A stretch of 64,000 nucleotides of DNA from Staphylococcus schleiferi (GTDB lineage Bacteria > Bacillota > Bacilli > Staphylococcales > Staphylococcaceae). Shown here one piece after another: positions 51,228 through 61,016 of this stretch (positions are counted from its first letter, which is position 1; every line of letters starts with the position of its first letter). The notes beneath the pieces are model-generated. The model saw only the letters and a list, made by a program, of their open reading frames with translations. It did no database searches and was not told where the DNA came from. The stretch lies in NCBI RefSeq assembly GCF_900458895.1, contig NZ_LR962863.1, positions 2,356,001 through 2,420,000 on the forward strand, written 5' to 3'. Position numbers and translations under genes: made by a program.

Positions 51228-52505
51228 ATGAGTAATCGTAAATTATGGATTGTACCGCTCATTACGGGAACCATTTTATTAATTTTAGCTACTGCATTTT
51301 ATCCTGCATATAACCCAAAACCTAACAACGTTCCTATGGCGATTGTTAATTTAGATAAAGGGACACACATACAAGATAAAGAAATCAATATTGGTAATAA
51401 ATTAACAGAAAAATTGAAAGACAACAAAAAAGAAGAAATTCAATGGCATGAAGTCAAAGATGCCAAAAAAGCGCAAGATGAAGTACGTAAAGGAACTTAC
51501 GCTGGCGCAATTATTTTGGAAGATCATTTTTCAGAGCATGCTTTAAGCCCTGCTCAAACAACCATCATGAAATCTAAACAAAAAGAACTCCAACAACAAG
51601 TTGAAGAAGGTAAAATACCACCTCAACAAATTCAAAAAATAAAAGCGCAAATGGAGAAAAAAGGACAAAAAGCACCTTCAAAAATAGAACAAGCCCAAAT
51701 CAGTACTTACATTGATGAAGGGGGTCAAGGTCAACTTGCAAATGTAACAAAACAAGTCTTGAAACAAATAGGCACGAATATTAATCAGCAAGTCAGTCAG
51801 CAAAATGTTCAAGCACTCGCTCAAAGTAACGTCGATATCTCAGCTAAACAATTCGAACAGTTTTCTAACCCTGTCAACGTTGATCAGCATACATTCCATC
51901 CTATTGCATCACATCAAGCTAATGGTAATGCAGCTATGGTACTCTTTATGCCTGTATGGCTTGCATCAATGATTACAGCTGTCGTATTATACTTTAATTT
52001 CAAAAACAGAAGTCAAATGTCATCTCGACGTCGTCAAACTTTAACAGGCGCATTAACTATAGGTATAGATCTCATCGCAAGTTTTGCTGGAAGTTTTGCA
52101 TATGTCTATTTCCTAAGTTACGTTATGAATTTCAACTTTCCAAATCCATTCGTAACCGCAAGCTTTATTGGTTTAGCTATCTCTGGTTTCTCATTGCTTA
52201 TCTTAGGATTAATGGTTTGGATTGGTATTCTTGCAGCACCTGTATTTTTAATATTGGTATTCTTTTCTATGCAAGCCATTTTATTACCTATTCATATGGT
52301 ACCTAAATTTTATCAACAATATATTTTACCGTGGAATCCTTTCAAATTATACACAACAGAGATTAAAAATTTAGTTTACCTACACCAACCATTAGAATGG
52401 AATTCAACAATTATTGTATTAATCAGTTTTATTCTATTTGGCATTATCTCAGTGTTAATCAGTCACTACACTAAAAAACACATTCCTTATGTTAATACAA
52501 TTTAA
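51228..52505 (+). CDS. YhgE/Pip-like or ABC-2-type multi-span membrane protein
   Basis: A 425-residue protein with one N-terminal membrane segment (LWIVPLITGTILLILATAF), a large Gln/Lys-rich extracytoplasmic domain (about 25-240) and about five C-terminal membrane segments. This is the YhgE/Pip-like (SNG1-type) layout, shared with some ABC-2 permeases and type VII-related membrane proteins. It starts behind AAAGGAGG. A TATAAT at about 51173 lies in the divergent promoter region with tetR. Confidence 0.8.
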   Translation: MSNRKLWIVPLITGTILLILATAFYPAYNPKPNNVPMAIVNLDKGTHIQDKEINIGNKLTEKLKDNKKEEIQWHEVKDAKKAQDEVRKGTYAGAIILEDHFSEHALSPAQTTIMKSKQKELQQQVEEGKIPPQQIQKIKAQMEKKGQKAPSKIEQAQISTYIDEGGQGQLANVTKQVLKQIGTNINQQVSQQNVQALAQSNVDISAKQFEQFSNPVNVDQHTFHPIASHQANGNAAMVLFMPVWLASMITAVVLYFNFKNRSQMSSRRRQTLTGALTIGIDLIASFAGSFAYVYFLSYVMNFNFPNPFVTASFIGLAISGFSLLILGLMVWIGILAAPVFLILVFFSMQAILLPIHMVPKFYQQYILPWNPFKLYTTEIKNLVYLHQPLEWNSTIIVLISFILFGIISVLISHYTKKHIPYVNTI

Positions 52506-52526
52506 ATTAAAATATTTAACATTTAA

Positions 52527-52571
52527 AGGATGCCCTCTAACCATACAAATGCGTTAGAGGACATCCTTTTA
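52527..52571 (+). terminator. Terminator of the membrane protein gene
   Basis: AGGATG-CCCTCTAAC pairs with GTTAGAGG-CATCCT, followed by TTTT. The next 170 bases contain another hairpin, ACGGGACAA/TTGTCCCGT (52587-52620), and no gene. Confidence 0.85.
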
Positions 52572-52741
52572 TGATAATCACTTCACACGGGACAAAAATG
52601 CATTTAATTCATTGTCCCGTATAGCTTGAATCGTTTCGGATGATAAGTTAGTTAACCGAAGTAAAATGAAGAGACCGCTCTTTTGTATGAAAAATAGGAC
52701 TGGTGAGCCAATCAATCACTAGCCCTATTGAGTATAGAGCC

Positions 52742-52788
52742 AAAAAAAGAGGATTCCATTCATCAGTATGATGAGTGAAATCCTTTTA
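52742..52788 (-). terminator. Terminator of sle1
   Basis: On the minus strand AGGATT-CACTCATC pairs with GATGA-TG-AATCCT and is followed by CTTTTTTT. It lies a few bases past the sle1 stop codon. Confidence 0.88.
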
Positions 52789-52792
52789 TATA

Positions 52793-53975
52793 TTAATGGA
52801 TATATTTAAAGTTCGCTACATTGTAACTTGGCACTGTACGATAAGTCAGTACACCTGGTCCAGCAGTGAAATTCATTTCAGAAACTAAAATACTGCCATC
52901 TGGATTCACACGTTCAACGTATGAAACATGACCATAATAACCTAAGTCTGATTGTAAAATTGAACCTACTGTTGGGTTGCGGTCAATTGTGTAACCGTCA
53001 CGCGCTGCATTATCGTCCCATGCATTAGCATTCCACCAGTAAGTACTGATACCTAAACCAGCTTCCTTACGTTTGTTAAATACATACCACGTACATTGAC
53101 CCCAGTCATAGTAATTTTCATGATTAAAGATTGGTGTTTGGTATTGGCGGTTAGGTGCTGTTGTTGTACCTGTAGAAGCCGCTGAACCTGAAACCTTTAA
53201 TTTTTGACCTGGGAAGATTAAAAATGAATTTAATCCATTTAATTGCATAATGTTTTGATACGTTGTGCCATATTTTTGAAGCGATTAACGATAATGAATC
53301 GCCTGGCTGTACTGTATAATATGTTGTCGCACCATTAGTTGCTGGTTTTGCAGGTTTAGATGGTGTTGTATGGTTAGGTGCAGATGCTGTACCTTTAACT
53401 TTCAATTTTTGACCTGGAAAAATTAAAAATGAATCCAAACCATTTAGGTTCATGATATTTTGATAAGTTGTCCCATACTTTGAAGCAATAAGTGATAATG
53501 AATCGCCTGGTTGCACTGTATAATATGTAGTTGATCCAGAAGTTTTAGCCGGTTTTTGACGACTTGGTGTAGAAGCAGTTCCACTTACTTTCAGCTTTTG
53601 ACCCGGATAAATCATAAAGCTATTTAAACCGTTCAATTGCATGATATGTTGATATGTCGTTCCATAACGTGCGGCAATACTTGATAATGAGTCACCACTT
53701 ACCACCGTATATGTTGATGAATTCCCCGAAGATGACACATGATTAGATGTACCCGCAGTACTTCCTGATACTTTTAATACTTGGTTCGGAAAGATTAAAT
53801 TGGAACTCAAGTTATTATAAGATTTAAGTTGTGAAATCGTAATGTTGTATTTTGTTGCAATAGACCAAAGCGAGTCACCTGCTTTAACACGGTATGTTGA
53901 AGCATTGGCATCCGCGGCTACCATTGCAGTAACAGCTGAAGTCCCTATCACTGCCGCAATGATTTTTTTATGCAT
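52793..53975 (-). pseudogene. sle1: Sle1/Aaa autolysin (LysM-CHAP), frameshifted as read
   Basis: Sle1 is a secreted N-acetylmuramyl-L-alanine amidase that splits daughter cells. The product has a signal peptide ([15 protein letters not shown] ... ANAS), four LysM repeats beginning [18 protein letters not shown] and [10 protein letters not shown] (twice), and a C-terminal CHAP domain with catalytic Cys in GQCTWYVF and His in GHVSYVERV. The fourth LysM is broken: one extra T in the run at 53273-53277 shifts frame. Removing it restores [17 protein letters not shown] and joins both parts. The S. aureus protein has three LysM repeats, from memory. Confidence 0.88.
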
Positions 53976-54081
53976 TGATTTCCCTCCTTATTTAAGATAG
54001 TCATTATAAACACACCTATACATTGATAAAGTATACACCTAACACTATAAAAAATATATTTCCGTTATATGACATTATCAT

Positions 54082-54120
54082 TACAAAAAGAAGCTAAGGT
54101 AGAACATGACCTTAGCTTCT
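54082..54120 (-). terminator. Terminator of mccAB
   Basis: AGAAGCTAAGGT pairs perfectly with ACCTTAGCTTCT around an 8-base loop, with TTTTTG after the stem on the minus strand. It lies about 110 bases past the mccB stop. Confidence 0.88.
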
Positions 54121-54233
54121 ATAACTCCTTAAATATCAATTTATTAGATATATCTTAAATATACATCATTCGATGGCCTATTTTATAAATACAGTCGACT
54201 TTTAACAACCTGTATTTCAAACACATACCTATT

Positions 54234-55376
54234 TTACAGCTGATCTAATGTCTGTTTTAAATCTGCTACAATATCATTCGTATCTTCAATACCTAAAGAT
54301 AATCTAACTAACCCATCAGCAATCCCTTCTTTAGCGCGTACATCTGCAGGTATAGATGCATGTGTCATAAGACTTGGTACAGAAATTAAACTTTCCACTG
54401 CGCCTAAACTTTCCGCTAATGTGAAATATTGCGTTTGTTTAACCAAATATTTCGCTTTTTCTACATCAGACACTTCAAACGAAACAATACCTGTCGTGCC
54501 GTCCGCTTGTGCTTGATGAATTTCATAATTTAAGTGTGTTGTTAGACTTGGATGGTAAACAGCTTTAACATTCTGATGTTGATTCAGCATTTCTACGACA
54601 GCTAAGGCATTACGTTCAATTTGATCCATACGCAAACCTAAAGTTTTAATACCACGTACAAGAAGATAGCTGTCTTGTGGTCCAAGCACACCACCCGTAG
54701 AATTTTGAATAAAACCAATACGCTCTGCCAAGTCATCGTTATTAACTGCGACTAAACCTGCAACAACATCACTATGTCCACCTAAATATTTAGTAGCTGA
54801 ATGTACCACAATATCAGCACCTAAAGTAAGTGGTGTTTGATAATAAGGTGTCATAAAGGTATTATCAACCACAGTCAATAATTGATGTTGTTTTGCTAAT
54901 TCGCTCACTGCTTGAATATCAGTCACTCTCAATAATGGGTTAGACGGTGTCTCAATAAAAAGCATTTTCGTTTGATCATTAATTTTTGCTTCGATGTTTT
55001 TAACATCTGTTGTATTTACAAAATCAAATTCGATGCCATATCTTGTAAAGACTTTTGTCATGGCACGATATGTTCCTCCATAAACATCTGACCCGACAAT
55101 AATATGATCACCTTGATCTAAAAGCATTAAGACTGCACTGATAGCCGCCATACCTGAACCAAAAGCAAAACCGTGTTGACCATGTTCTAAATCTGCAATC
55201 AACGATTCTAGAGCAGAACGTGTTGGATTTGCGGTACGTGAATATTCATAACCTTGTCTTAACGCACCGATTGCATCTTGTTCGTACGTACTTGTTTGAT
55301 ATATCGGTGTCGTTACTGCACCTGTATATGGATCTGTCGTATTTCCACCATGTACTAATAATGTTTTTTTATTCAT
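54234..55376 (-). CDS. mccB: Cystathionine gamma-synthase/lyase family PLP enzyme (MccB type)
   Basis: A 380-residue Cys/Met metabolism PLP enzyme. The PLP lysine is Lys196 in SATKYLGGHSD, and YEYSRTANPTRSALE is typical. In S. aureus the mccAB pair turns homocysteine into cysteine; MccB splits cystathionine to cysteine. Family members of similar sequence include MetB and MetC, so the precise activity is inferred from the pairing. It overlaps mccA by eight bases. Confidence 0.88.
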   Translation of the reverse strand: MNKKTLLVHGGNTTDPYTGAVTTPIYQTSTYEQDAIGALRQGYEYSRTANPTRSALESLIADLEHGQHGFAFGSGMAAISAVLMLLDQGDHIIVGSDVYGGTYRAMTKVFTRYGIEFDFVNTTDVKNIEAKINDQTKMLFIETPSNPLLRVTDIQAVSELAKQHQLLTVVDNTFMTPYYQTPLTLGADIVVHSATKYLGGHSDVVAGLVAVNNDDLAERIGFIQNSTGGVLGPQDSYLLVRGIKTLGLRMDQIERNALAVVEMLNQHQNVKAVYHPSLTTHLNYEIHQAQADGTTGIVSFEVSDVEKAKYLVKQTQYFTLAESLGAVESLISVPSLMTHASIPADVRAKEGIADGLVRLSLGIEDTNDIVADLKQTLDQL

Positions 55377-56274
55377 TTAAATCTCCTCCATATTGAAATA
55401 TTTTTTTCGACATATAACGGTCACTTCCATCCGGAAAAATGACGACAATCTTACCCTTTTGAATACGTTGCGCCACTTGAAGCGCACCTTCTAACGCTGC
55501 ACCCGACGAACTCCCCGCTAATATCCCTTCATATTTGGCGAGTTGTTTCACATGTTCAAATGCCACTTCGTCAGAGACCACTTCAACGGCATCAATCCAT
55601 TCTTTTTTCAAAAATTGAGGCCATACCTCTACACCGATGCCCTCAGTATCGTGGCTTCCCTTTTCTTGTCCACTTAAAATAGATCCTTTTGGCTCAACAA
55701 CAACGGATTTAACATCATAAGGTTGTAAAGCTTCAGCGACACCAGAAAACGTGCCTCCCGAACCTGCCCCTGCCACAAAGTAATCCAAATTCGGTATCGC
55801 TTCAATAATTTCTACCGCGAGCGTCTCTCTGTAGGCGCCTGGATTATCTGATGTTTCGAATTGGTTTGTATAATACGCACCTGTACGCTTCGCAAAGTTT
55901 TCTGCTGCTTGACGCGCACCTAACATCCCTTCATCTTTCGGTGTACGATAAATACGGGCGCCTAATGCGCGCATAATATCAATTTTTTCCTCTGAAAACC
56001 CTTCTGGCGCAAAAATGACACATTGGATTTGATACTGGTTTGCGACGATCGCAAGTCCTATACCTGTATTACCTGCAGTGGCCTCTACAACCGTATCTCC
56101 AGCTTGAATTCGTCCTTCTTCTATCGCATGTTCAATTAAATACTTTCCAAGTCGATCTTTTACACTGCCTCCCGGGTTATACATCTCGAGTTTCGCATAA
56201 ATTTGAACATCGTCATTACTATAATGTTCTAATTGCACAAGCGGTGTATGTCCAATTAAATCGAAATTCCTCAA
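55369..56274 (-). CDS. mccA: Cysteine synthase/cystathionine beta-synthase family protein (MccA type)
   Basis: A 301-residue PLP enzyme of the CysK/CBS family. Lys39 in NPGGSVKDR binds PLP and EATAGNTGIGLA is the substrate loop. In the mccAB pair it forms cystathionine from homocysteine and a serine derivative. It overlaps mccB, so the two are made together. In S. aureus a metNPQ transporter follows; here the sle1 gene follows instead. Confidence 0.9.
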   Translation of the reverse strand: MRNFDLIGHTPLVQLEHYSNDDVQIYAKLEMYNPGGSVKDRLGKYLIEHAIEEGRIQAGDTVVEATAGNTGIGLAIVANQYQIQCVIFAPEGFSEEKIDIMRALGARIYRTPKDEGMLGARQAAENFAKRTGAYYTNQFETSDNPGAYRETLAVEIIEAIPNLDYFVAGAGSGGTFSGVAEALQPYDVKSVVVEPKGSILSGQEKGSHDTEGIGVEVWPQFLKKEWIDAVEVVSDEVAFEHVKQLAKYEGILAGSSSGAALEGALQVAQRIQKGKIVVIFPDGSDRYMSKKIFQYGGDLNE

Positions 56275-56327
56275 AATTGCGCCTCCTCAATCCATTCACT
56301 ACCTTAATTCTTAGTTACTCAATATGA

Positions 56328-56356
56328 ATTATAGGTTAAATTATAGCGAGATTCAA
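56328..56356 (-). promoter_or_regulatory. mccA promoter
   Basis: On the minus strand TTGAAT (56351-56356) and a perfect TATAAT (56328-56333) are separated by 17 bases, about 55 bases before the mccA start. No S-box, T-box or other riboswitch was recognised in the short leader. Confidence 0.7.
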
Positions 56357-56451
56357 TGTAAAGGCAATCAATTTTTATATTCATATTTTTCTGATAATTT
56401 AAATGATGGTTTGCGTTATAATATATAATAAAGATAAAGGAGGCTAAGTTT

Positions 56452-56874
56452 ATGGAGATCATCTCAAAAACAACGCTGACATCGGAAGACATTCAGCAAC
56501 TTTATAAGCTATATCAAGATATTGGTTGGTTTGGCCATACGCTCGAAAATATTGGAGTCATTTACAATGCAAGCACACATATTTTTGTAGCTGTCCACCA
56601 ACAAAAAATCGTTGGCTGTGCCCGTGCCCTTTCTGACGGTGTTTTCAATGCTGCTATATATGATGTGATTGTCCATCCACACTATCAACGGCAAGGGATT
56701 GGTAAAAAGCTTTTACATCAACTTTGCGACATCTTTCGTTCAGTTTCCTGTATTCATCTCATTTCGACTATTGGTCATACTGATTTTTATGAATCTTGTG
56801 GGTTTAAATTATTAAAAACGGGCATGGGGATTTATCAAAAAGAAAGCTTAGCTGAAGCTTATTTGTACCATTGA
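56452..56874 (+). CDS. GNAT family N-acetyltransferase
   Basis: A 140-residue GNAT domain protein with VIVHPHYQRQGIGKKLLHQL as the acetyl-CoA loop (V-x-P-x-x-Q/R-x-x-G-I-G) and STIGHTDFYESCGFK as the C-terminal motif. It starts behind AAGGAGG. The esterase gene follows 13 bases later, so both are probably cotranscribed. Substrate unknown. Confidence 0.86.
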   Translation: MEIISKTTLTSEDIQQLYKLYQDIGWFGHTLENIGVIYNASTHIFVAVHQQKIVGCARALSDGVFNAAIYDVIVHPHYQRQGIGKKLLHQLCDIFRSVSCIHLISTIGHTDFYESCGFKLLKTGMGIYQKESLAEAYLYH

Positions 56875-56887
56875 AGGAGTGAAAGGG

Positions 56888-58213
56888 ATGCGTATTGATA
56901 CGAAATTAGGAACAATTTATGGCAAATCATATGCTGGTTTTGACGTTTTTAAAGGTATTCCTTACGCACAATCACCAAAAGGCGCTTTGCGCTTTAAACA
57001 TGCCCAGCCCGTTACATATTACGAGAATGACCTCTATGCGACAGAATTTGGTCATACACCGATACAACCCTTTAATTCGCTTGAAGCTTTTTTCTCTCCT
57101 TTTCAAGAACCACCTCAACAAAGTGAAGATTGTCTCACATTAAATATTTGGCGTCCTCACTCTAAGGGCGATCAACTTCTACCTGTCATTATTTTTATTT
57201 ACGGTGGAAGCTTTGTGAATGGTCATAGTGCCCAAGATATATATCAACCCCAAACGATTGTTCAACAAGAGGACGTCATCGTTGTCACATTCAATTACCG
57301 ATTAGGTGCTTTAGGTTTTTTGGACTGGTCTGCAATTCATTCTGACTGGCAGGCAAACAATGGACTTTCTGACCAAATCTGTGCATTAAAGTGGGTCTAT
57401 GCGCATATTTCCAGCTTTGGTGGCGATCCGGAGTGTATCACACTCATGGGCCAATCCGCAGGCGCAATGAGTATTGAGGCACTGTTACGCATACGAAGCG
57501 TGAGACCATTGATTCGACATGCGGTACTGTTAAGCGGCATATTACAACTCGATACGCCATACGCCGCACAACAAAAAGCGCAAATGTTCAACACATTAAA
57601 ACATCGACACTTTCCCAATCAAACATGGGAAACATTAGATAGTGACGCTATTTTAACGTTGATGGAGGCGCATCAATCACATTATGGTCCTTCAAAAGGG
57701 TTAGAATTAATTTATCAACCTGTTGCATCAAAGGAGATTGAGCCCCATTATGACCATGTCGATATACCTGTTTTATTAGGTATCACATCATCAGAAGGTG
57801 ATATTTATATTAAAAACGAGCAAAAAAAATTAGACCCTTTACAATTTCAAGCAATTTTGAGTCGTGCTGGATTACCCATACCCGCTCTTCATGAGATGAT
57901 GACAGCGCAACAACAACGTCGGCTTATCACAGATTTCTATTTTAAACAGCCGTTTCTCGACCTTTTTCACACACTTTCAAAAACGGCGCCCACTTGGAAA
58001 GCTGAGTTTAATTGGTTTCGTCCTGATCACCCACGCTATGCTTCAGCTTATCATATCTTAGACTTAATTTTTTGGATGGGACGACTCGATATTTTAGAAG
58101 CAAATGGTTTAACACTGACTTCACATGAAAAACAACTGAGCCACCGCATGATTCACGATTTATGCCATTTTGCAAAACATGGCGAACTGAGACAACATCA
58201 ATATTATATGTAA
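56888..58213 (+). CDS. Type-B carboxylesterase family protein
   Basis: A 441-residue alpha/beta hydrolase of the carboxylesterase B (para-nitrobenzyl esterase) family. It has GIPYAQSPKGALRF (about 23-36), SEDCLTLNIW (79-88), the oxyanion loop YGGSF (105-109) and the nucleophile Ser190 in GQSAG; the His region ASAYHILDL is near the C-terminus. The family is usually 480-550 residues, so the C-terminus is short. The ATG at 56888 follows AAGGAG; the natural substrate is unknown. Confidence 0.86.
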   Translation: MRIDTKLGTIYGKSYAGFDVFKGIPYAQSPKGALRFKHAQPVTYYENDLYATEFGHTPIQPFNSLEAFFSPFQEPPQQSEDCLTLNIWRPHSKGDQLLPVIIFIYGGSFVNGHSAQDIYQPQTIVQQEDVIVVTFNYRLGALGFLDWSAIHSDWQANNGLSDQICALKWVYAHISSFGGDPECITLMGQSAGAMSIEALLRIRSVRPLIRHAVLLSGILQLDTPYAAQQKAQMFNTLKHRHFPNQTWETLDSDAILTLMEAHQSHYGPSKGLELIYQPVASKEIEPHYDHVDIPVLLGITSSEGDIYIKNEQKKLDPLQFQAILSRAGLPIPALHEMMTAQQQRRLITDFYFKQPFLDLFHTLSKTAPTWKAEFNWFRPDHPRYASAYHILDLIFWMGRLDILEANGLTLTSHEKQLSHRMIHDLCHFAKHGELRQHQYYM

Positions 58214-58234
58214 ATTTCTTCTTGTCATTCATTT

Positions 58235-58289
58235 AAAAAGCGTGGTAGTCTGCCTCTCATCATTGAGGCAAGTTCGACCACGCTTTTTT
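58235..58289. terminator. Bidirectional terminator between esterase and NSS genes
   Basis: AAAAAGCGTGGT pairs with ACCACGCTTTTTT; an inner TGCCTC/GAGGCA stem extends it. It serves both convergent genes. Confidence 0.88.
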
Positions 58290-58348
58290 ATATTGAACTT
58301 TATTAATCAGAAATGTGCTATAAGACAAAAACGTCAAACTTAATCTGT

Positions 58349-59677
58349 TCAAACAAATTGTAAAATGAATACTGCTAATATAATACATGGCAATACCCAT
58401 TTTACTAATATATACCATGGGTAAAATAGTTTAAGACGGTGATTACCAAATGCCTCTCTTAATGTCTCCTTTTTAACCTTATGGCCAATTGCTAATGTTG
58501 AGGCGAGCGCGCCAATAGGTAGCAAAATATTTGAAACAAGAAAATCCATATTATCAAAAAGCGTACCTGCACCAAAAGTTAATCCGCTTAAGCTACTGAA
58601 TGACAACATTGCCGGTATACTTATCATGACCACACCTGCACCTACGAGCATCGTCATTTTGGTGCGTTTTCGATTATCATTGCGTGTTAAATTAGAAATA
58701 TTTAACTCTAGCAATGAAATTGAAGAAGTCAATGCTGCAAACAAAAAGAGAACTAGGAAAATAATATAAAATAACGCACCAAATTGAATTTTTTCAAAAA
58801 CAAGGGGTAACACTTTGAATAATAAACCAGGTCCCTCTTTAGGCTGATAGCCAAAAGCCTGTAATGCCGGAAATATAGCTAAACCCGCTAAAATGGCGAT
58901 AACAATATTCATAGCAACAATCGTAATTGCAGACCGCTTAATTGGCATTTCTTTAGGTGCGTAACTTGCATATGTCATCATACCAGTCGTACCTAATGAT
59001 AGTGCGAAAAAGGATTGGCCTAACGCAAATAAAATAGAATCCATCGTTATGTCTGTCACGCGTGGTTCAAATAAAAAGCGCACCCCTTCCATAGCACCTT
59101 TTAAAGAAAGCGATTGGGCAACAATGATAATTAAAAAGATAAAAAGCAGCGGCATCATCACTTTAGATGCCTTTTCTAAACCTTTTTCAACGCCTAGCAT
59201 CACAATTAAACAAGTCAGTCCAATAAATATAAGCTGTCCGATCAATGTATAGGCAGGTTGGCTAATGACCGATTCAAAACGTATATCGCTCAAATGCGCG
59301 AGGCCGAGATGAATCCATTGAAGTCCAACGATTCCAATATAGACTACAATCCAGCCCCCAATCACACTGTAAAAACCGAACAACAAAAATACTGTTAGAT
59401 TGCCAATCCAACCGATACTATTAAGCCATTTTTGGCCCGTTAACTTTCCGAATAATTGCGTTGTATAGATTCTGCCTAATTTACCTACTGCAAATTCCAT
59501 AATCAGAAAAGGGAGACCTATTAAAATAGTGAATAAAACAAACATGAATAAAAAAGCTCCGCCGCCATACATCCCTGCCATATATGGAAACTTCCATAAT
59601 GCCCCTAAACCAATTGCGGAGCCTGCGCTCGCTAAAATAAATCCCGTCGACGATTTCCACTGTGACTTTTGTGACAA
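58349..59677 (-). CDS. Sodium-dependent amino-acid/neurotransmitter-type transporter (NSS family)
   Basis: A 442-residue membrane protein with about 11 segments. The N-terminal FILASAGSAIGLGALWKFPYMAGMYGGGAF is the sodium- and substrate-binding signature of NSS (LeuT-like) transporters, and the Gly-rich SFFALSLGTTGMMTYASY sits in TM6. Length is slightly short of 12-segment members, as in bacterial 11-segment ones. Substrate is probably an amino acid, but unknown. Confidence 0.88.
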   Translation of the reverse strand: MSQKSQWKSSTGFILASAGSAIGLGALWKFPYMAGMYGGGAFLFMFVLFTILIGLPFLIMEFAVGKLGRIYTTQLFGKLTGQKWLNSIGWIGNLTVFLLFGFYSVIGGWIVVYIGIVGLQWIHLGLAHLSDIRFESVISQPAYTLIGQLIFIGLTCLIVMLGVEKGLEKASKVMMPLLFIFLIIIVAQSLSLKGAMEGVRFLFEPRVTDITMDSILFALGQSFFALSLGTTGMMTYASYAPKEMPIKRSAITIVAMNIVIAILAGLAIFPALQAFGYQPKEGPGLLFKVLPLVFEKIQFGALFYIIFLVLFLFAALTSSISLLELNISNLTRNDNRKRTKMTMLVGAGVVMISIPAMLSFSSLSGLTFGAGTLFDNMDFLVSNILLPIGALASTLAIGHKVKKETLREAFGNHRLKLFYPWYILVKWVLPCIILAVFILQFV

Positions 59678-59806
59678 TACCTTTCACCCTTTCGCTTTAA
59701 TGCGTTGAATCGTTTAAGCATACTTTGAAAATATAACATATTCACTGCTCAAGAACAATCTTCTGCGACTATTTATTGAAATGTTCAATGAATTTTCAAA
59801 TAGCGA

Positions 59807-59834
59807 TTGATTCATCACTTTAATTTGATATGAT
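59807..59834 (+). promoter_or_regulatory. Promoter of the small membrane gene at 59862
   Basis: TTGATT (59807-59812) and TATGAT (59829-59834) are 16 bases apart, 27 bases before the start codon. Confidence 0.6.
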
Positions 59835-59861
59835 TAAAGTGAATAAAAGGGGTGAGAAATC

Positions 59862-60053
59862 ATGTCAGAAAAATTGAAAGAACGCATTTATTTAATCGCG
59901 ATTATTATTAGTACTTTATGTGTTATTTCTTCTGTGTTATTTAGCCTAAGTCCTGCCATTACTGCAGCAGTCACTTTTATTTCTATTATTGTATTTGCAA
60001 TATTGTATTTTGTTGTACCAACTAAAAATCAAAATACACGCAATTTAAAATAA
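59862..60053 (+). CDS. Small membrane protein of unknown function
   Basis: A 63-residue protein with two hydrophobic segments (about 9-27 and 33-51) and a short basic tail. Unrecognised. It has its own promoter, an AAAAGGGGTGAG ribosome-binding site and a terminator 50 bases downstream, so it is a complete transcription unit. Its N-terminus MSEKLKERIY suggests a cytoplasmic start. Confidence 0.7.
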   Translation: MSEKLKERIYLIAIIISTLCVISSVLFSLSPAITAAVTFISIIVFAILYFVVPTKNQNTRNLK

Positions 60054-60103
60054 TTTAACCGCTACACATGGCAAAGAACTGGGAGATACGGTTTCAATTT
60101 CCT

Positions 60104-60144
60104 AAAAAACACCCCAAAATTCATTCAAGAATTTGAGGTGTTTT
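60104..60144. terminator. Bidirectional terminator
   Basis: AAAACACCCCAAAATTC pairs with GAATTTGAGGTGTTTT. It follows the small membrane gene (plus) and ppsR (minus), which converge here. Confidence 0.88.
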
Positions 60145-60196
60145 CTTATTTTGGCTAGGTTATGTCCTAGGCTCTGTTTTTTATTTTTGAATGTAT

Positions 60197-61012
60197 TTAA
60201 AAAGAGGCCTGTAGAAATTTTTCGATATAGAATGCCGACTCTTCAATCGAGCGATATTCTGTGTTAATCACGGTTGCATTCAACTTTTTGAATACTTCTT
60301 CCGCATAGGCCAACTCCACTTTGATTCGTTTTAAATCGTTATAATTGGCTTGGCCGTCGATGCCTAATATTTTCATTCGCTCTGTTCGAATGTTCATAAT
60401 ATATTGTGGGCTCGCTGTTAAGCCGAATACTTTAATTTGCTTCTTTTTTATCGTCTCGTATGGGATTGTCACTTCGGGAACTAGTGGGATATTCGCAATT
60501 TTATAGCCTTTATTTGCTAAGTACATGCTTAATGGCGTCTTAGATGTACGCGAAACACCTACAATGAGTGCGTCCGCTTCACCTATATCCGTAAAATGCT
60601 TACCATCATCATATTTAACCGAATATTCAATCGCATCAATACGCTTGAAGTAATCATCATCTAATTTTCGAATCATCCCTGTTTCTTTCGTAGGAATATG
60701 ACCCGTTTGCGCTTGAATATGGTGAAGGAGCGACGACATATAGTCAATATATGGAATTTGATATTGGTTTGCATACGCTTGTCCCATAACATTATATTCT
60801 TCTGTCACTAGCGTCGTAACAACAATCGCATCTCTTTCTTTTGCTAACTTTAATACATGAACTAACTCTTCCTCGCTTTTGATAAACGAAAACTTTTTAA
60901 TTTCAATTTGCGTCAAATCTGGAAATTGACTGACACCGGCATGTACCATACGTTGCGCCGTTTCACCTAGTGAATCAGATACGATAAAAATCGTCAATTG
61001 CCTTTTCTCCAT
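60197..61012 (-). CDS. Pyruvate, phosphate dikinase regulatory protein (kinase/phosphorylase)
   Basis: A 271-residue DUF299-family protein that reversibly phosphorylates PPDK or PEP synthase. It has IVSDSLGETAQRM at the N-terminus and the P-loop-like GVSRTSKTPLS near residue 140. I choose the ATG at 61012, four bases after the ppdK stop; the earlier in-frame start overlaps ppdK. It is the typical partner encoded with ppdK. Confidence 0.93.
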   Translation of the reverse strand: MEKRQLTIFIVSDSLGETAQRMVHAGVSQFPDLTQIEIKKFSFIKSEEELVHVLKLAKERDAIVVTTLVTEEYNVMGQAYANQYQIPYIDYMSSLLHHIQAQTGHIPTKETGMIRKLDDDYFKRIDAIEYSVKYDDGKHFTDIGEADALIVGVSRTSKTPLSMYLANKGYKIANIPLVPEVTIPYETIKKKQIKVFGLTASPQYIMNIRTERMKILGIDGQANYNDLKRIKVELAYAEEVFKKLNATVINTEYRSIEESAFYIEKFLQASF

Positions 61013-61016
61013 AGCC

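Noticed and set aside
52793..53248. The CHAP part of sle1 as a separate short gene
   Set aside because: It overlaps the LysM frame, has no ribosome-binding site, and joins it when one T is removed.
56275..56451. S-box, T-box or other riboswitch in front of mccA
   Set aside because: The leader is too short and shows none of the conserved riboswitch segments.
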